DNA of 64,000 nt from Paenirhodobacter hankyongi (GCF_003664585.1 NZ_RCHI01000004.1:224233-288232), one strand, 5' to 3'. Shown: positions 26,056 to 37,209, numbered from the stretch's first letter. Numbers and translations: made by a program. Notes: generated by a model from the sequence alone, not told the origin.

Positions 26056-26734
26056 TCAGCCGCCCAGATAGGCCCGCAAGGCCGGCGGCGGGCTGTCGAG
26101 CAGCGGCGCGGTCGGCTGCGGTGGCAGTGCCCGGCCCTCTGCCACGAGGATCGTCTCGGGGCAGAGGCTGCGGGCATCGGCCGGGTCGTGGCTGACCATC
26201 AGCACCGTCGTGCCCTGGGCCGAGGCGATCGTGGCGACGAGGGCGAGCATCTCGGCCTTGAGCGCGGGCCCAAGCGCCGCGAAGGGTTCATCGAGCAGCA
26301 GGAGCGGGCGGTCGCGCAGCAGCGTGCGGGCAAGGGCGACACGGCTTTGCTGCCCGCCCGAGAGCTCGGCGGGCTTGCGCCGGGCCATGCCGTCAAGCCC
26401 AACTTGCGCGAGGGCCTCTTCGATCCGGGTGTGCTCGGCCCGGCCGAGGCGGAGCTTCGGGTCGAGGCCGAGGCCGATGTTCTGTTCGACGCTCAGATGC
26501 GGGAAGAGGTTCTGGTCCTGAAACAGGATCGAGAGCGGCCGCGCGCCCGGGGCAAGGCGGGTGATGTCGGTGCCAGACCACAGGATCCGGCCGCGCGCCG
26601 GGGCGAGGAAGCCCGCGATCGCGGCGAGCAGCGTCGACTTGCCCGCGCCCGACGGCCCCATCACCGCGACGCGCGCGCCCCTGGTCACCGTCAGGTCGGC
26701 GCTCAGGCGGAAGTCGCCCTGTTCCAGCAGAAGG

Positions 26735-26751
<17 letters not shown>
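26056..26751 (-). CDS. thiQ: Thiamine ABC transporter ATP-binding protein ThiQ
   Basis: The ATPase of the thiamine/TPP importer; 231 residues, the compact size of ThiQ. Walker A GPSGAGKST, Q-loop LFQDQNLFPHLSVEQN, signature LSGGQQSRVALAR, Walker B LLLLDEPFAALGP and switch MVSHDPADA are all present. The TOBE domain found in ModC is absent, as in other ThiQ proteins. Its start lies 17 bases inside the end of thiP. It is the last gene of the thiBPQ operon. Confidence 0.92.
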
Positions 26752-28266
<1,515 letters not shown>

Positions 28267-28291
<25 letters not shown>

Positions 28292-29256
28292 TCCTCGAGC
28301 GCCGGGCCGCGCAGCGCCTCGGCCTCGGTCTCGGAGAAGAACAGGCTCTTTTCCGGCCGCGGCAGGGTCTCGAAGCCCTCGGGCAGGAAGCCCGGCTTGA
28401 TGATCGCGGGATAGGACCAGTTCGCGGTGGCGATCATGCCCTGGAACGCGTCCGACAGCAGGTAGTCCATGAATTTCTGCGCGAGCACGGGCTGTTTCGA
28501 GGTCTTCAGCTGCGCCGCCACCTCGGTGAAGAAATAATGCCCCTCGGGGAAGATCGCGGCGACCTTGGTGTCGTCGTTCTCGGCGATGCGGTGATAGGCG
28601 GGCGAGGTGGTGAAGCTGAGCACCATGTCGACCTCGCCATCGGTGAAGAGGCCATAGGCGGTGGACCAGTCCTGGGTGACGGTCAGCACCTTGGGGGCGA
28701 GCTTTTCCCAGGCTTCGCCGGCCTTCTCGCCATAGACCGCCTTGACCCAGAGCAGGAGGGCGAGCCCCGAGATCGCCGAGCGCGGATCCTCGATCGCGAT
28801 CTTGTAGGCATCGGTGGGCGCGTCGAGCAGCTCCTGGAACGACTTCGGCGGGGTCTTCAGCTTCGTCCTGTCATAGACGAAGGCGGTCTCGCTCCAGTCG
28901 AAGGGCAGGAAGATGTCGTCGGTCCAGGCGATCGGCAGGGTCAGGCGGCCGACATCCTCGCCATGCGGCGCGAAGAGGCCGGTGGCGCGGGCGCGGGCCA
29001 TGACATCGGTGTTCAGCCCGATCGCGACATCGGCTGCGGTCTTGTCGCCCTCGAGCAGGATCCGCGGCAGCACGTCGCCCGCCACGAAGCGCAGATCGCA
29101 GCCGCAGTCTTTCTCGAAGCCCGCCTCGATCGCGGGGCCCGGGCCCCATTCCGAGGTGAAATAGTCGGGCGCATAGACAGTGAGGACGGGCTTGTCTTCG
29201 GCGATCGCGGGGCTCGCCGCGATCAGACATGCCGCCAGCATCAGAGGTTTCTTCAT
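28267..29256 (-). CDS. thiB: Thiamine-binding periplasmic protein ThiB
   Basis: The solute-binding protein for thiamine or thiamine phosphates; 329 residues with a signal peptide (about 1-19, ASPAIAED). The mature N-terminus VLTVYAPDYFTSEWGPGPAIEAGFEKDCGC matches the TbpA/ThiB start. Further conserved pieces are IGLNTDVMARAR, FDWSETAFVYDRTKL, EDPRSAISGLALLLW and VTQDWSTAYGLFTDGEVDMVLSFTTSPAYH. ATG 29256 has GGAGAG upstream, beneath the TPP riboswitch. First gene of thiBPQ. Confidence 0.95.
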
Positions 29257-29308
29257 CGGTCTCTCCAATGGCGTGACGGACGGGGTCAGGCCGGGAGAGT
29301 GCCCGGAT

Positions 29309-29398
29309 ACCTTCCCTCCGCCGGTCTTAACCGGTTCAGGTTCAACGGGTTCGCTTGCGCATCTCAGCCGGGCCTTTCGGGCCCGGGCACCCCGAGGT
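29309..29398 (-). promoter_or_regulatory. TPP riboswitch (THI element) of thiBPQ
   Basis: Read on the minus strand: ACCT-CGGGGTGCC, a GGCCCGAAAGGCC-type side hairpin, GGCTGAGATGCGC, ACCCGTTGAACCTGA, a CCGGTTAAGACCGG hairpin and GGAGGGA-AGGT. These are the conserved core blocks of the TPP riboswitch in order, and ACCT/AGGT closes helix P1. It ends about 50 bases before the thiB start. Control is probably at translation, since I see no terminator stem with a U-run after it. The 362-base gap from 29257 to 29618 otherwise holds repeat copies. Confidence 0.95.
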
Positions 29399-29474
29399 GG
29401 GGCGCAGGATAGGGCCGCGCAGGGGCGATGCAAGGAAAATCGCGGCAGGAGCGCGTGCCTCGGGCGGCGCCTCC

Positions 29475-29565
29475 GGCGGAGGTATCTTCGCCAGGAAGAA
29501 ACGGCGGGCTTTCATCTTGCCCGAAATACCTCGGGGGGCTCCGCAGGAGCGGGGGCAGCGCCCCC
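29475..29565. repeat. Dispersed repeat copies 2a and 2b, inverted to each other
   Basis: A diverged plus-strand copy (GGCGGAGGTATCTTCGCCAG, GAAGAAA) at 29475-29501 faces a minus-strand copy at 29509-29536. The latter reads CCCCGAGGTATTTCGGGC then AAGATGAAAG on the minus strand and is followed by GGGGGCAGCGCCCCC (29551-29565). Cores match those near 7.46 kb and 50.2 kb. Confidence 0.75.
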
Positions 29566-29618
29566 TCCGTCCGCCGGGCCAGGCAGGACCTGCCCGAGGC
29601 GCAGACCGCGAGCGCCGG

Positions 29619-30035
29619 TCAGAGTGCGGCGGCGTAGCGCGCGAAATTGTCGAGGATCGCCTGCCAGCCGGCGCGCTGCATCTCGACCGGGTTTTCGGTT
29701 TCCGCGTCGAAGGTGGTGGTGACGCGGGTGCCGCCGCCGATCGCCTCGAAGGTGGTCACGGCGCGCCGCCCGTCGGACAGGGTGAAGGCGATGCGCCGCT
29801 CGGGCTCGACGATGTCGAAGACCGCCTCGAGGTCGAAGCCGAAACTGCCGTCCTTCGCCTCCATCCGGGCGAGGTATCTGCCGCCCGGGCGCAGGTCGAC
29901 CTCGGCCCGCGGGCAGTGCCAGTCGGGCGAGGCGAAGTTCCAGCGCGGGATATGGGCGGGGTCGGTCCAGGCGCGCCAGGTGGTGCAGGGCGTGGCGGCG
30001 ATGGTGGCGGCGATCGTGACCTGCGCGGCTGCCAT
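29619..30035 (-). CDS. SRPBCC (AHSA1-like) domain protein
   Basis: A 138-residue START/Bet v1-fold protein: [32 protein letters not shown], then [36 protein letters not shown] and [35 protein letters not shown]. This is the small Aha1/activator-of-Hsp90-like group that binds hydrophobic ligands; ligand and role are unknown. GGAGGAG precedes the ATG. It is divergent from aroC. Confidence 0.88.
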   Translation of the reverse strand: MAAAQVTIAATIAATPCTTWRAWTDPAHIPRWNFASPDWHCPRAEVDLRPGGRYLARMEAKDGSFGFDLEAVFDIVEPERRIAFTLSDGRRAVTTFEAIGGGTRVTTTFDAETENPVEMQRAGWQAILDNFARYAAAL

Positions 30036-30190
30036 GGCGGGCTCCTCCTGTGCCGGGAAAGTGTCGCAGGCGGCTGGCGTTGCGTCAATTGGCTGTAAGG
30101 AGCACCGGGGCTCGCCGCGCGCATCGCCGCACTTTCCAGTTTATCGACACGCCGCCATGCCTTAGGAGAAAGGCAAAGGGGAGGCCCGCG

Positions 30191-31291
30191 ATGAGCTACA
30201 ACACCTTCGGACACATGTTCCGCGTCACCACATGGGGCGAAAGCCACGGGCCCGCACTTGGCGCCACGGTCGACGGCTGCCCGCCCGGCATCGAGATCTC
30301 GGAAGAGTTCATCCAGGTCTTCCTCGACCGCCGCCGTCCGGGCCAGTCGAAGATGACGACGCAGCGGCAGGAACCCGACCGGGTGAAGATCCTCTCGGGC
30401 ACCTTCGAGGGGCGCACCACCGGCACACCGATCCAGCTGATGATCGAGAACACCGATCAGCGCAGCAAGGATTACGGCGAGATCGCCCGGCAGTTCCGCC
30501 CGGGCCACGCCGACCTTGCCTATCACCAGAAATACGGCATCCGCGATTATCGCGGCGGCGGCCGCTCGAGCGCGCGGGAAACCGCGGCGCGGGTCGCGGC
30601 GGGGGGCGTCGCGCAGGCGGTGCTGAAGGCGCTGGTGCCCGGTGTGCGGATCACCGGCTACATGGTACAGATGGGGGTGAAGCACATCAGCCGCGAGCGC
30701 TTCGACCGCGACGAGATCCTGCGCAACCCGTTCTTCATCCCCGATGCGGCGGTCGTTGACGAATGGGCCGATTACCTCGAGGCGGTGCGCAAGAACCAGA
30801 ATTCGGTCGGCGCGATGATCGAGGTGGTGGCCGAGGGCTGCCCGCCCGGGCTCGGCGCGCCGATCTATGCCAAGATGGACAGCGATCTGGCCGCGGCGAT
30901 GATGTCGATCAACGCGGTCAAGGCGGTCGAGATCGGCGAGGGCATGGCGGCGGCGGGGCTCACCGGCGCCGAGAATGCCGACGAGATCCGCATGGGGCCC
31001 TCGGGCCCGGTCTACGAGACCAACCACGCTGGCGGCATCCTCGGCGGCATCACCACCGGCCAGCCGATCGTGCTGCGCTTCTCGGTCAAGCCGACTTCCT
31101 CGATCCTGACGCCGCGCCGCTCGATCGACGTTGCCGGCAACGAGGTCGAGGTCATCACCAAGGGCCGCCACGACCCCTGCGTCGGCATTCGCGCGGTGCC
31201 GGTGGCCGAGGCGATGATGGCCTGTGTCATCCTCGATCACCTGCTGCTGGATCGCGGCCAGACCGGCGGCACCCGCGGCCGGATCGGCTGA
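30191..31291 (+). CDS. aroC: Chorismate synthase
   Basis: Converts 5-enolpyruvylshikimate-3-phosphate to chorismate, the last step of the shikimate pathway, using reduced FMN; 366 residues. Family signatures are present: [19 protein letters not shown] near the N-terminus, [34 protein letters not shown] in the first half and the C-terminal [18 protein letters not shown]. The ATG at 30191 has GGGGAGG just upstream. Single gene, followed by a TetR regulator. Confidence 0.97.
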   Translation: MSYNTFGHMFRVTTWGESHGPALGATVDGCPPGIEISEEFIQVFLDRRRPGQSKMTTQRQEPDRVKILSGTFEGRTTGTPIQLMIENTDQRSKDYGEIARQFRPGHADLAYHQKYGIRDYRGGGRSSARETAARVAAGGVAQAVLKALVPGVRITGYMVQMGVKHISRERFDRDEILRNPFFIPDAAVVDEWADYLEAVRKNQNSVGAMIEVVAEGCPPGLGAPIYAKMDSDLAAAMMSINAVKAVEIGEGMAAAGLTGAENADEIRMGPSGPVYETNHAGGILGGITTGQPIVLRFSVKPTSSILTPRRSIDVAGNEVEVITKGRHDPCVGIRAVPVAEAMMACVILDHLLLDRGQTGGTRGRIG

Positions 31292-31382
31292 GCCGCTCAC
31301 GGCGGCGCGATCGGCTCCCTTGCTCCGGCCGGAGCGGAGGGGCTATGCTGGGGGGCCCGCAAGGTCGCGGGCAGGGGGCAAG

Positions 31383-32012
31383 ATGGCGCAGACAGAGACG
31401 AAACCGGCGATCCGCAAGGGGCGCAAGTTCGACCAGGTGCTCGAGGGGGCGCGCAAGATCTTTCTGCGCGACGGTTTCGAGGGCGCCTCGGTCGACGATA
31501 TCGCGCGCGAGGCGGGGGTGTCGAAGGCCACGCTCTACAGCTATTTCCCCGACAAGAAGCTGCTGTTTCTCGAGGTGGCGCGGGGCGAATGCGCGCGCCA
31601 GGCCGACGAGGCGGGGGAACAGCTTGCCACCGGGGCGGCACCGCGCGAGGTGCTGGGCTTCGCCGGCGGCCGGATCGTCGAGTTCATGTCGTCGGATTTC
31701 GGCTTCGGCTTCTTCCGGATCTGCGTCGCCGAGGGCGACCGCTTTCCGCAGCTGAAGCAGGGGTTCTACGAGGCCGGGCCGATGCTGCTGCACAACCGGC
31801 TGGTCGCCTATCTGAAGGGCGCGGTCGAACGTGGCGAGCTGGCGATCGAGGATTTCGACCTTGCCGCCGATCAGTTCATCGAGCTGTGCAAGGCCGACAT
31901 CCACGCCCGGCTGCTCTTCGAGGGGAGCTGCTGCTGCACCGCGCATCACATCAAGCGCACCGTCGACGGCGCGGTCGAGATGTTCCTTGCCCGCTATGGC
32001 GTGAAGGGCTGA
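31383..32012 (+). CDS. TetR/AcrR family transcriptional regulator
   Basis: About 209 residues. The N-terminal helix-turn-helix (about 15-62) reads FDQVLEGARKIFLRDGFEGASVDDIAREAGVSKATLYSYFPDKKLLF, a clear TetR signature. The C-terminal ligand domain is of the AefR-like/TetR_C_7 kind (FFRICVAEGDRFPQLKQGFYEAGP). A vicinal CCC run (GSCCCCTAH-like, about residue 184) near the C-terminus is unusual and could be redox- or metal-sensitive. A perfect palindrome GCTCCGGCCGGAGC at 31322-31335, about 50 bases upstream, may be its operator or just a hairpin. Target genes unknown; no efflux pump is adjacent. Confidence 0.9.
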   Translation: MAQTETKPAIRKGRKFDQVLEGARKIFLRDGFEGASVDDIAREAGVSKATLYSYFPDKKLLFLEVARGECARQADEAGEQLATGAAPREVLGFAGGRIVEFMSSDFGFGFFRICVAEGDRFPQLKQGFYEAGPMLLHNRLVAYLKGAVERGELAIEDFDLAADQFIELCKADIHARLLFEGSCCCTAHHIKRTVDGAVEMFLARYGVKG

Positions 32013-32024
32013 GGCGCGCGGGCC

Positions 32025-32798
32025 TCAGGCCTTGTCGCGCACCATCAGGTGGTTGCCCTGGCCCTGCTTCACCTCGAAGCGGCCGGTCCTGCGCAGCAGA
32101 TCCGACAGTTTCGCGCAGCCATAGGTGCGGGTGTCGAAATCCGGGTTCGCCTGGGTGATGAACTGGCCGATCTGGCCGAGCGAATACCAGTCCTCCTCGA
32201 GCCCGATCCGCTTCATCGCCGCGACGACGAGCGGGATCGCCTGCGGCGGCGCGAGCTTGCCCGAGGCGGTCGGCGCCGGAGCGGTGGGCATCGCCGTCGA
32301 CGGGGTCGAGGGCTGCGCCTCAGAGCCGGTCTCGACCATCGGGGCCGGGGCCTCCTCGGCGCCGAGGTTCTCGACATAGATGAAGCGCTTGCAGGCGTTG
32401 CGGAAGGCCTCGGGGGTCTTCTTCTCGCCGATGCCATAGACATCGAGCCCCTGCTCGCGGATGCGCGAGGCGAGGCGGGTGAAGTCGCTGTCCGAGGAGA
32501 CCAGCACGAAACCGTCGAAGAGGCCCGAGTGCAGGAAGTCCATCGCCGCGATGACGAGGCCGATGTCGGAGGCGTTCTTGCCCTTGGTATTGGCGAATTG
32601 CTGGTCGGCGACGAGGCCGAGCGAATTCACCTTCTTCGCCCAGCCGGCCAGGCGCTGCGCCGACCAGTCGCCATAGATGCGCCGCACCGAGGCCTCGCCG
32701 AGGCCGGCGATCTCCTCGAAGATCGCTTCGGCATGGGCGCAGGGGATGTTGTCGGCGTCGATCAGGACGCACAGGCGGGGCGCGCGGGGCTGGGTCAT
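32025..32798 (-). CDS. NYN-domain (PIN-like nuclease) protein with C-terminal LOTUS domain
   Basis: A 257-residue protein. The N-terminal NYN domain (about 1-140) has the acidic active-site pattern: LCVLIDADNIP, NASDIGLVIAAMDFL and FVLVSSDSDFTRLASRIREQG, typical of LabA/YaiI-like metal-dependent ribonucleases. A Pro/Ala/Ser-rich linker follows, then a C-terminal OST-HTH/LOTUS domain (VAAMKRIGLEEDWYSLGQIGQFITQANPDFDTRTYGCAKLSDLL), which binds RNA in other proteins. Together they suggest an RNA-processing enzyme. The start at 32798 (MTQPRAP) has GGAG ahead of it. Single gene; substrate unknown. Confidence 0.88.
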   Translation of the reverse strand: MTQPRAPRLCVLIDADNIPCAHAEAIFEEIAGLGEASVRRIYGDWSAQRLAGWAKKVNSLGLVADQQFANTKGKNASDIGLVIAAMDFLHSGLFDGFVLVSSDSDFTRLASRIREQGLDVYGIGEKKTPEAFRNACKRFIYVENLGAEEAPAPMVETGSEAQPSTPSTAMPTAPAPTASGKLAPPQAIPLVVAAMKRIGLEEDWYSLGQIGQFITQANPDFDTRTYGCAKLSDLLRRTGRFEVKQGQGNHLMVRDKA

Positions 32799-32855
32799 GG
32801 GGTCTCCTTTGACGGCGAGCCTATGCCATCCGCGGCACGTGCACCACGGCAAAAG

Positions 32856-32885
32856 AAAACGCGCCCCGGAGGGCGCGTTTCGTGT
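32856..32885 (-). terminator. Terminator of petABC
   Basis: A 10-bp stem, AAACGCGCCC at 32857-32866 with GGGCGCGTTT at 32871-32880 and loop CGGA. On the minus strand it is followed by TTTTCTTTTGCC, a strong U-tract. Confidence 0.85.
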
Positions 32886-32901
32886 CGTCCTTGCGGTGAG
32901 C

Positions 32902-33684
32902 TCAGTGCTTGCCCTTGTGGGGCGCCCAGATCCGCTTGTTGGTGAGGTAGAGCAGAACCGTCAGCAGGCCGAGCATGAGCACGGCGGTGAAGCCCATGTC
33001 CTTGCGCGCCATCATCTTCGGCTCGGCCGTCCACATCAGGAAGGTCGCGACGTCTTCCGACATCTGCTCGACCGTCGCCGGGGTGCCGTCCTCGTAGGTG
33101 ACGATGTCATCCGAGAGCGGCGGCGGCATCTTGATCCAGCCGGTCGAGAAGATGTGGTTCTCGTAGAAGGTGTTGCCGGCCTCTTCCTTGTCCGCACCGG
33201 TGAAGCCGTTCAGCAGGGCGTGGATGTATTCCGGGCCGCCGATGCCGTTGAACAGCTGGTTGATGCCGGTGCCGTAGGGGCCGTGGAAGCCCGCGCGGGC
33301 CTTCGCCATCAGGCTCAGGTCCGGGCCCATGCCGTCGCCGGTCCGGGTCGGGAAGAAGTCGGTGTCCTTGCGCGGACGCTCTTCCTGGGTGTCGGCGTCG
33401 ACGATCGGGTCGAGTTCGGCCGCATAGTCACGCACCCATTGCGGGTCCATCTGCGGGCCGCCCTCGTCGGCGAGCGAGCGGATCGGAACGAATTTCAGGC
33501 CGTGGCAGGCCGAGCAGACCTCCCGGTAGACCTGGAAGCCACGGCGCAGCTGCTGCTGGTCGAAGCGGCCGAAGGGGCCCTCGAAGGAGAAGGCGAAGTC
33601 CTTGACGCCGCCGGCCTCGCTCGCAGCCACCGCACCCGTGCTCAGCACGAGCGCGGAAAGGGCCGAGATCAGAAGTTTTTTCAT
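32902..33684 (-). CDS. petC: Cytochrome c1 of the bc1 complex
   Basis: The heme-c subunit of ubiquinol-cytochrome c reductase; 260 residues. It has a cleaved signal peptide (about 1-21), the heme-binding motif CSACHG at 57-62, the conserved [12 protein letters not shown] near 200 whose methionine is the sixth heme ligand, and a C-terminal membrane anchor ([15 protein letters not shown]) with a cytoplasmic Lys-rich tail. It passes electrons from the Rieske centre to cytochrome c2 or cy. Last gene of petABC, followed by a strong terminator. Confidence 0.97.
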   Translation of the reverse strand: MKKLLISALSALVLSTGAVAASEAGGVKDFAFSFEGPFGRFDQQQLRRGFQVYREVCSACHGLKFVPIRSLADEGGPQMDPQWVRDYAAELDPIVDADTQEERPRKDTDFFPTRTGDGMGPDLSLMAKARAGFHGPYGTGINQLFNGIGGPEYIHALLNGFTGADKEEAGNTFYENHIFSTGWIKMPPPLSDDIVTYEDGTPATVEQMSEDVATFLMWTAEPKMMARKDMGFTAVLMLGLLTVLLYLTNKRIWAPHKGKH

Positions 33685-33702
33685 GATGTACGGTCCTTGT
33701 CC

Positions 33703-35016
33703 TTACTCGGCCGGAGTGCCGTAGTGGTTGTTGAAGTCCTCTTCGATCGTCGCCGGCATCGGCGCCGGTTTCTCGACCAGGCCGAGCAGCGGCAGGATCA
33801 CGAAGAAGTAGGCGAACCAGTAGGTCGCGCCGATCAGCGAGATGTAGGGATAGATCCCGTCGGTCGGCATCGCGCCCACCCACATCAGCACCACGAAGTC
33901 GATCGCGAGCAGCCAGAACCACCATTTGAACACCGGACGGAACTGGCCCGAACGGATGCGCGAGGTGTCGAGCCAGGGCGCCAGCGCCATCGCGATGATC
34001 GCGCCGAACATGGCGAGCACGCCGAAGAACTTCGCGTCGACGATGCCGAAGGTGATCCAGTGCACGAACTGCACGGCCCAGACGTCGGCGGTGAAGGCGC
34101 GCAGGATCGCGTAGAACGGCAGGAAGTACCATTCCGGAACGATATGCGCAGGCGTCGCGAGCGGGTTCGCCTCGATGTAGTTGTCGGGGTGGCCGAGGTA
34201 GTTCGGCATGAAGCCGACGACGGCGAAGAAGATGGTGACGATCAGGGCCAGCGCGAACAGGTCCTTGATCACGAAATAGGGCCAGAAGGGCAGGGTGTCC
34301 TTCTTCGCGTCTTCCTTCGAGGTGCGACGCACTTCGACGCCCGTCGGGTTGTTGTTGCCGGTGGTGTGGAAGGCCCAGATATGGACGATCACCAGCCCGG
34401 CGATGACGAAGGGCAGCAGGTAGTGCAGCGAGAAGAAGCGGTTCAGCGTCGCGTTGTCGACGGCCGGCCCGCCCAGCAGCCAAGCCTGGATCGACGGCCC
34501 GATGCCCGGGATCGCGCCGAACAGGCCGGTGATGACGGTGGCGCCCCAGAAGGACATCTGGCCCCAGGGCAGCACGTAGCCCATGAAGGCGGTGCCCATC
34601 ATCAGCAGGTAGATGATCATGCCGACGATCCAGGTCACTTCGCGCGGGGCCTTGTACGAGCCGTAGTAGAGGCCGCGGAAGATGTGGATGTAGACGGCGA
34701 AGAAGAACAGCGAGGCGCCGTTCGCATGCGCGTAGCGGATCGCGTAGCCGCCGTTCACGTCGCGCATGATGTGCTCGACCGAGGCAAAGGCCAGCGAGAC
34801 GTGGGGGGTGTAGTGCATCACCAGCACAACGCCGGTGCCGATCTGCAGCGCCAGGCAGAAGGCGAGGACGATGCCCCAGATCCACCACCAGTTGAGGTTC
34901 TTCGGCGTCGGGATCATGATCGTGTCATAGATCAGCGCCACGACGGGCAGACGCTCGTGCAGCCACTTCTCGACGCCCGTCTTGGGCTCGTAATGGTCGT
35001 GCGGAATTCCAGCCAT
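33703..35016 (-). CDS. petB: Cytochrome b of the bc1 complex
   Basis: The membrane core of the bc1 complex; 437 residues with eight transmembrane helices. It carries the bL and bH heme histidines in the HANGASLFF region and the [11 protein letters not shown] neighbourhood, and the Qo-site PEWY motif in [17 protein letters not shown]. The N-terminus ([19 protein letters not shown]) and most helices are nearly identical to the Rhodobacter capsulatus protein. It lies 18 bases after petA and 18 bases before petC on the minus strand. It supports both aerobic respiration and, in phototrophic relatives, cyclic photosynthetic electron transfer. Confidence 0.98.
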   Translation of the reverse strand: MAGIPHDHYEPKTGVEKWLHERLPVVALIYDTIMIPTPKNLNWWWIWGIVLAFCLALQIGTGVVLVMHYTPHVSLAFASVEHIMRDVNGGYAIRYAHANGASLFFFAVYIHIFRGLYYGSYKAPREVTWIVGMIIYLLMMGTAFMGYVLPWGQMSFWGATVITGLFGAIPGIGPSIQAWLLGGPAVDNATLNRFFSLHYLLPFVIAGLVIVHIWAFHTTGNNNPTGVEVRRTSKEDAKKDTLPFWPYFVIKDLFALALIVTIFFAVVGFMPNYLGHPDNYIEANPLATPAHIVPEWYFLPFYAILRAFTADVWAVQFVHWITFGIVDAKFFGVLAMFGAIIAMALAPWLDTSRIRSGQFRPVFKWWFWLLAIDFVVLMWVGAMPTDGIYPYISLIGATYWFAYFFVILPLLGLVEKPAPMPATIEEDFNNHYGTPAE

Positions 35017-35034
35017 GTTCCTGTCCCTTTGCCC

Positions 35035-35604
35035 TTAGCCGAGCTTGATCGTGGTGTCGTCGGTGAAGGCCGCGACCGGGATGTCCAGGTTGCGCGGCGC
35101 CGGGCCCTTGCGGATGCGGCCGGCCGAATCGTAATGCGAGCCGTGGCACGGGCAGAACCAGCCGCCGAAGTCGCCCGCATTGCCGAGCGGCACGCAGCCG
35201 AGGTGGGTGCACACGCCCATCATCACCAGCCACTCGCCGGTGTCCTCGCCCGAGAAGGGCGGCAGAGAGCGGTTCTGGTCCGAGGCGTCAGCGCCCGGCT
35301 TGTTCGCGTTCTCGGCCGTGGTGTCGGTCAGCGTCGCGACGTCGACCGAACGGGCGAGATCGATGTCTTCCTGGGTGCGGCGACGGATGAACACCGGCTT
35401 GCCGCGCCATTTCACGGTCAGCTGGGTGCCCGTCTCGACGCCCGAGACATCGACGTAGATCGAAGCCATGGCCTTCACGTCGGCCGAGGCGTTCATCTGG
35501 TTGATCAGCGGCCAGACGGCCATGCCGGTCACCACCGCGCCGGTTCCGGCGGTGGCATAGTAGAGGAAATCCCTCCGGGTGCCTGCGTCTTCTGCGTGGG
35601 ACAC
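35035..35604 (-). CDS. petA: Rieske iron-sulfur protein of the bc1 complex
   Basis: The [2Fe-2S] subunit; 189 residues. An uncleaved twin-arginine signal anchor ([17 protein letters not shown], about 8-35) tethers it to the membrane. A hinge ([14 protein letters not shown]) precedes the soluble domain, with cluster ligands in CTHLGC (C132, H134) and CPCHGSH (C151, H154) and a disulfide pair between C137 and C153. I place the start at GTG 35604 ([12 protein letters not shown] follows), which has GGGAGAAG upstream and matches the known Rhodobacter N-terminus. First gene of petABC. The 237-base gap upstream (35605-35841), toward the petR stop, must hold the promoter, but I could not pick one with confidence. 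Confidence 0.96.
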   Translation of the reverse strand: MSHAEDAGTRRDFLYYATAGTGAVVTGMAVWPLINQMNASADVKAMASIYVDVSGVETGTQLTVKWRGKPVFIRRRTQEDIDLARSVDVATLTDTTAENANKPGADASDQNRSLPPFSGEDTGEWLVMMGVCTHLGCVPLGNAGDFGGWFCPCHGSHYDSAGRIRKGPAPRNLDIPVAAFTDDTTIKLG

Positions 35605-35841
35605 GAATTCTTCTCCCTTCCCGGGCCTGGGATCAGGCCGATGCGACTTGCCGGGCCGCACGTGACGTGCCGCCGAACATGCGTTTCGTTTAGCAATCAC
35701 GATGTTGTCAGTCCAGCGAACATTCTTGTCCCCGTGGGGCGAAATGCCGCAGGATCCTTGCCCTTGCCGGCCTTTCGGGCCGCGCCACGGCCTGCGCGCC
35801 GGCTGGTAGCGCTCACGTCTCGGGGCGGGGGCTGGCGCGGC

Positions 35842-36561
35842 TCAGTCGGGGGCGAGCATGTAGCCCAGGCCCCGCACCGTCTGCAGATAGCGCGGTTCGC
35901 GCGGGTCGGGCTCGATCTTGCGGCGCAGCCGGGTGATCTGCACGTCGACGGCGCGGTCGCCCGCGCCCTCCTCGGTCGCCGCCTGACGGTCGCGGCCCAG
36001 CTCGTCGATCAGGTCGGCGCGGCTGACCACCTCGCCCGCGTGGGCGGCGAAGATCCGCATCAGCGCCATCTCGGTCGCGGTCAGCCGCACCGGGCTTTCG
36101 CCCTGCCACAGCTCGCCGCGGTCCTGGTCATAGCGCAGCGGGCCGAGCGTCAGGTATTTCGGCCCGGCCTGCACCTCGGAGGGCACGCGGCGCAGGATCG
36201 CGTTGATCCGCAGCAAGAGCTCCTTCGGCTCGAAGGGCTTCGGCAGGTAGTCATCCGCCCCGGCCTCGAGCCCCTCGATCCGCTCGCGGGTCTCGCCGCG
36301 CGCCGTCAGCAGCAGGATCGGCGTCGCCACCCGGCGCGCGCGCAGATCGCGCGTCAGGCTCAGCCCGTCCTCGCCCGGCATCATCACGTCGAGCACGATC
36401 ATGTTGAACTCGAGCCCGGCCAGCAGCCGCCGCGCATGCGCCGCATCGCGCGCCGCGGTGACAAGAAAGCCGTTTCGGATCAGGAACTTCTGCAGAAGGC
36501 CACGGATCCGCTCGTCATCGTCGACGATCAGCAGGTGGGGAATTTGCGCGGCGCCCGGCAT
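35842..36561 (-). CDS. petR: OmpR-type response regulator PetR
   Basis: A 239-residue response regulator. The receiver domain (about 9-120) has the acidic pair in LLIVDDDERI, the phospho-aspartate in MIVLDVMMPGEDGL, threonine in LLLTARGE and lysine in YLPKPFEPKEL. The C-terminal winged helix (about 140-235) includes AVDVQITRLRRKIEPDPREPRYLQTVRGLGYML. In Rhodobacter capsulatus the homologous petPR pair lies directly upstream of petABC, as here. Its ATG overlaps the petP stop. No kinase is next to it; the EnvZ-like kinase at 0.9-2.3 kb is a candidate partner. Confidence 0.92.
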   Translation of the reverse strand: MPGAAQIPHLLIVDDDERIRGLLQKFLIRNGFLVTAARDAAHARRLLAGLEFNMIVLDVMMPGEDGLSLTRDLRARRVATPILLLTARGETRERIEGLEAGADDYLPKPFEPKELLLRINAILRRVPSEVQAGPKYLTLGPLRYDQDRGELWQGESPVRLTATEMALMRIFAAHAGEVVSRADLIDELGRDRQAATEEGAGDRAVDVQITRLRRKIEPDPREPRYLQTVRGLGYMLAPD

Positions 36562-37061
36562 CAGCTGTCATCCTTCAGCATCTGGTAGTGGCGGCGCATC
36601 TCGGGGTCCATCATCGCCTCGAGCACCTGGCGGAAGCCGGCGACGGCCTGCGGCCCGGCGGTGCGATAGGCGCCGCGCATCCGCTCGCGCTGCGCCCCCG
36701 ACAGCTCGCGTTCCAGTGCCTCGCCCGTCGCGGTCAGGTGCAGGTGACGCGCGCGCTTGTCCTTGCGCCCGACCCGGCTTTCGACGAGCCCGTCGTCGAT
36801 CAGCGTGCGCAGCACCCGGTTCAGCGACTGCTTGGTCACACCGAGCACCGAGAGCAGCGTCGTCACCGTCAGCCCGGGCTCGCGGTTGATGAAATGGATC
36901 GCGCGGTGATGCGCCCGGCCATAGCCGTGCTTGTCGAGAATCCGGTCGGGATCGGCGGTGAAGCCGCGATAGGCGAAGAACATCGCCTCGATCCCCTTGC
37001 GCAACTGCTCGTCGGTCAGAAACAGCAGGGTCTCGCCGCCCTGGGTGCTGCTGTCGGCCAT
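36561..37061 (-). CDS. petP: MarR-family regulator PetP
   Basis: A 166-residue MarR-type winged-helix regulator. The DNA-binding part reads AIHFINREPGLTVTTLLSVLGVTKQSLNRVLRTLIDDGLVESRVGRKDKRARHLHLTATGEAL (about 55-117), with flanking dimerisation helices. It matches the position and type of petP of Rhodobacter capsulatus and is translationally coupled to petR (ATGA overlap). It is divergent from the aminotransferase gene, with 148 bases between, where repeated TGCGCAAC elements could be operators. Confidence 0.9.
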   Translation of the reverse strand: MADSSTQGGETLLFLTDEQLRKGIEAMFFAYRGFTADPDRILDKHGYGRAHHRAIHFINREPGLTVTTLLSVLGVTKQSLNRVLRTLIDDGLVESRVGRKDKRARHLHLTATGEALERELSGAQRERMRGAYRTAGPQAVAGFRQVLEAMMDPEMRRHYQMLKDDS

Positions 37062-37140
37062 CGGTCTTCCTCGCTTTTTCGCGACTTTATGTCAGTGTTG
37101 TTGACTTTCCAAGAATGAATTGTTAGCCGGACACACAATC

Positions 37141-37179
37141 TGCGCAACATTATGATTCGAAAGTGTCGCTGTGCGCAAC
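37141..37179. promoter_or_regulatory. Possible operator: direct TGCGCAAC repeats
   Basis: TGCGCAAC occurs at 37141-37148 and again at 37172-37179, about three helical turns apart, between divergent petP and the aminotransferase gene. The flanks are unusually AT-rich for this genome. Regulator binding is inferred only from this placement. Confidence 0.3.
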
Positions 37180-37209
37180 TTGTGTAAAAACAACCCGAGG
37201 GAGACCAGT

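Noticed and set aside
32677..36588. A 3.9-kb open frame on the plus strand across the bc1 genes and petR
   Set aside because: It is antisense to petC, petB, petA and petR, which are unmistakable. The shadow protein is His/Arg/Asp-rich, as expected from the opposite strand of high-GC genes.
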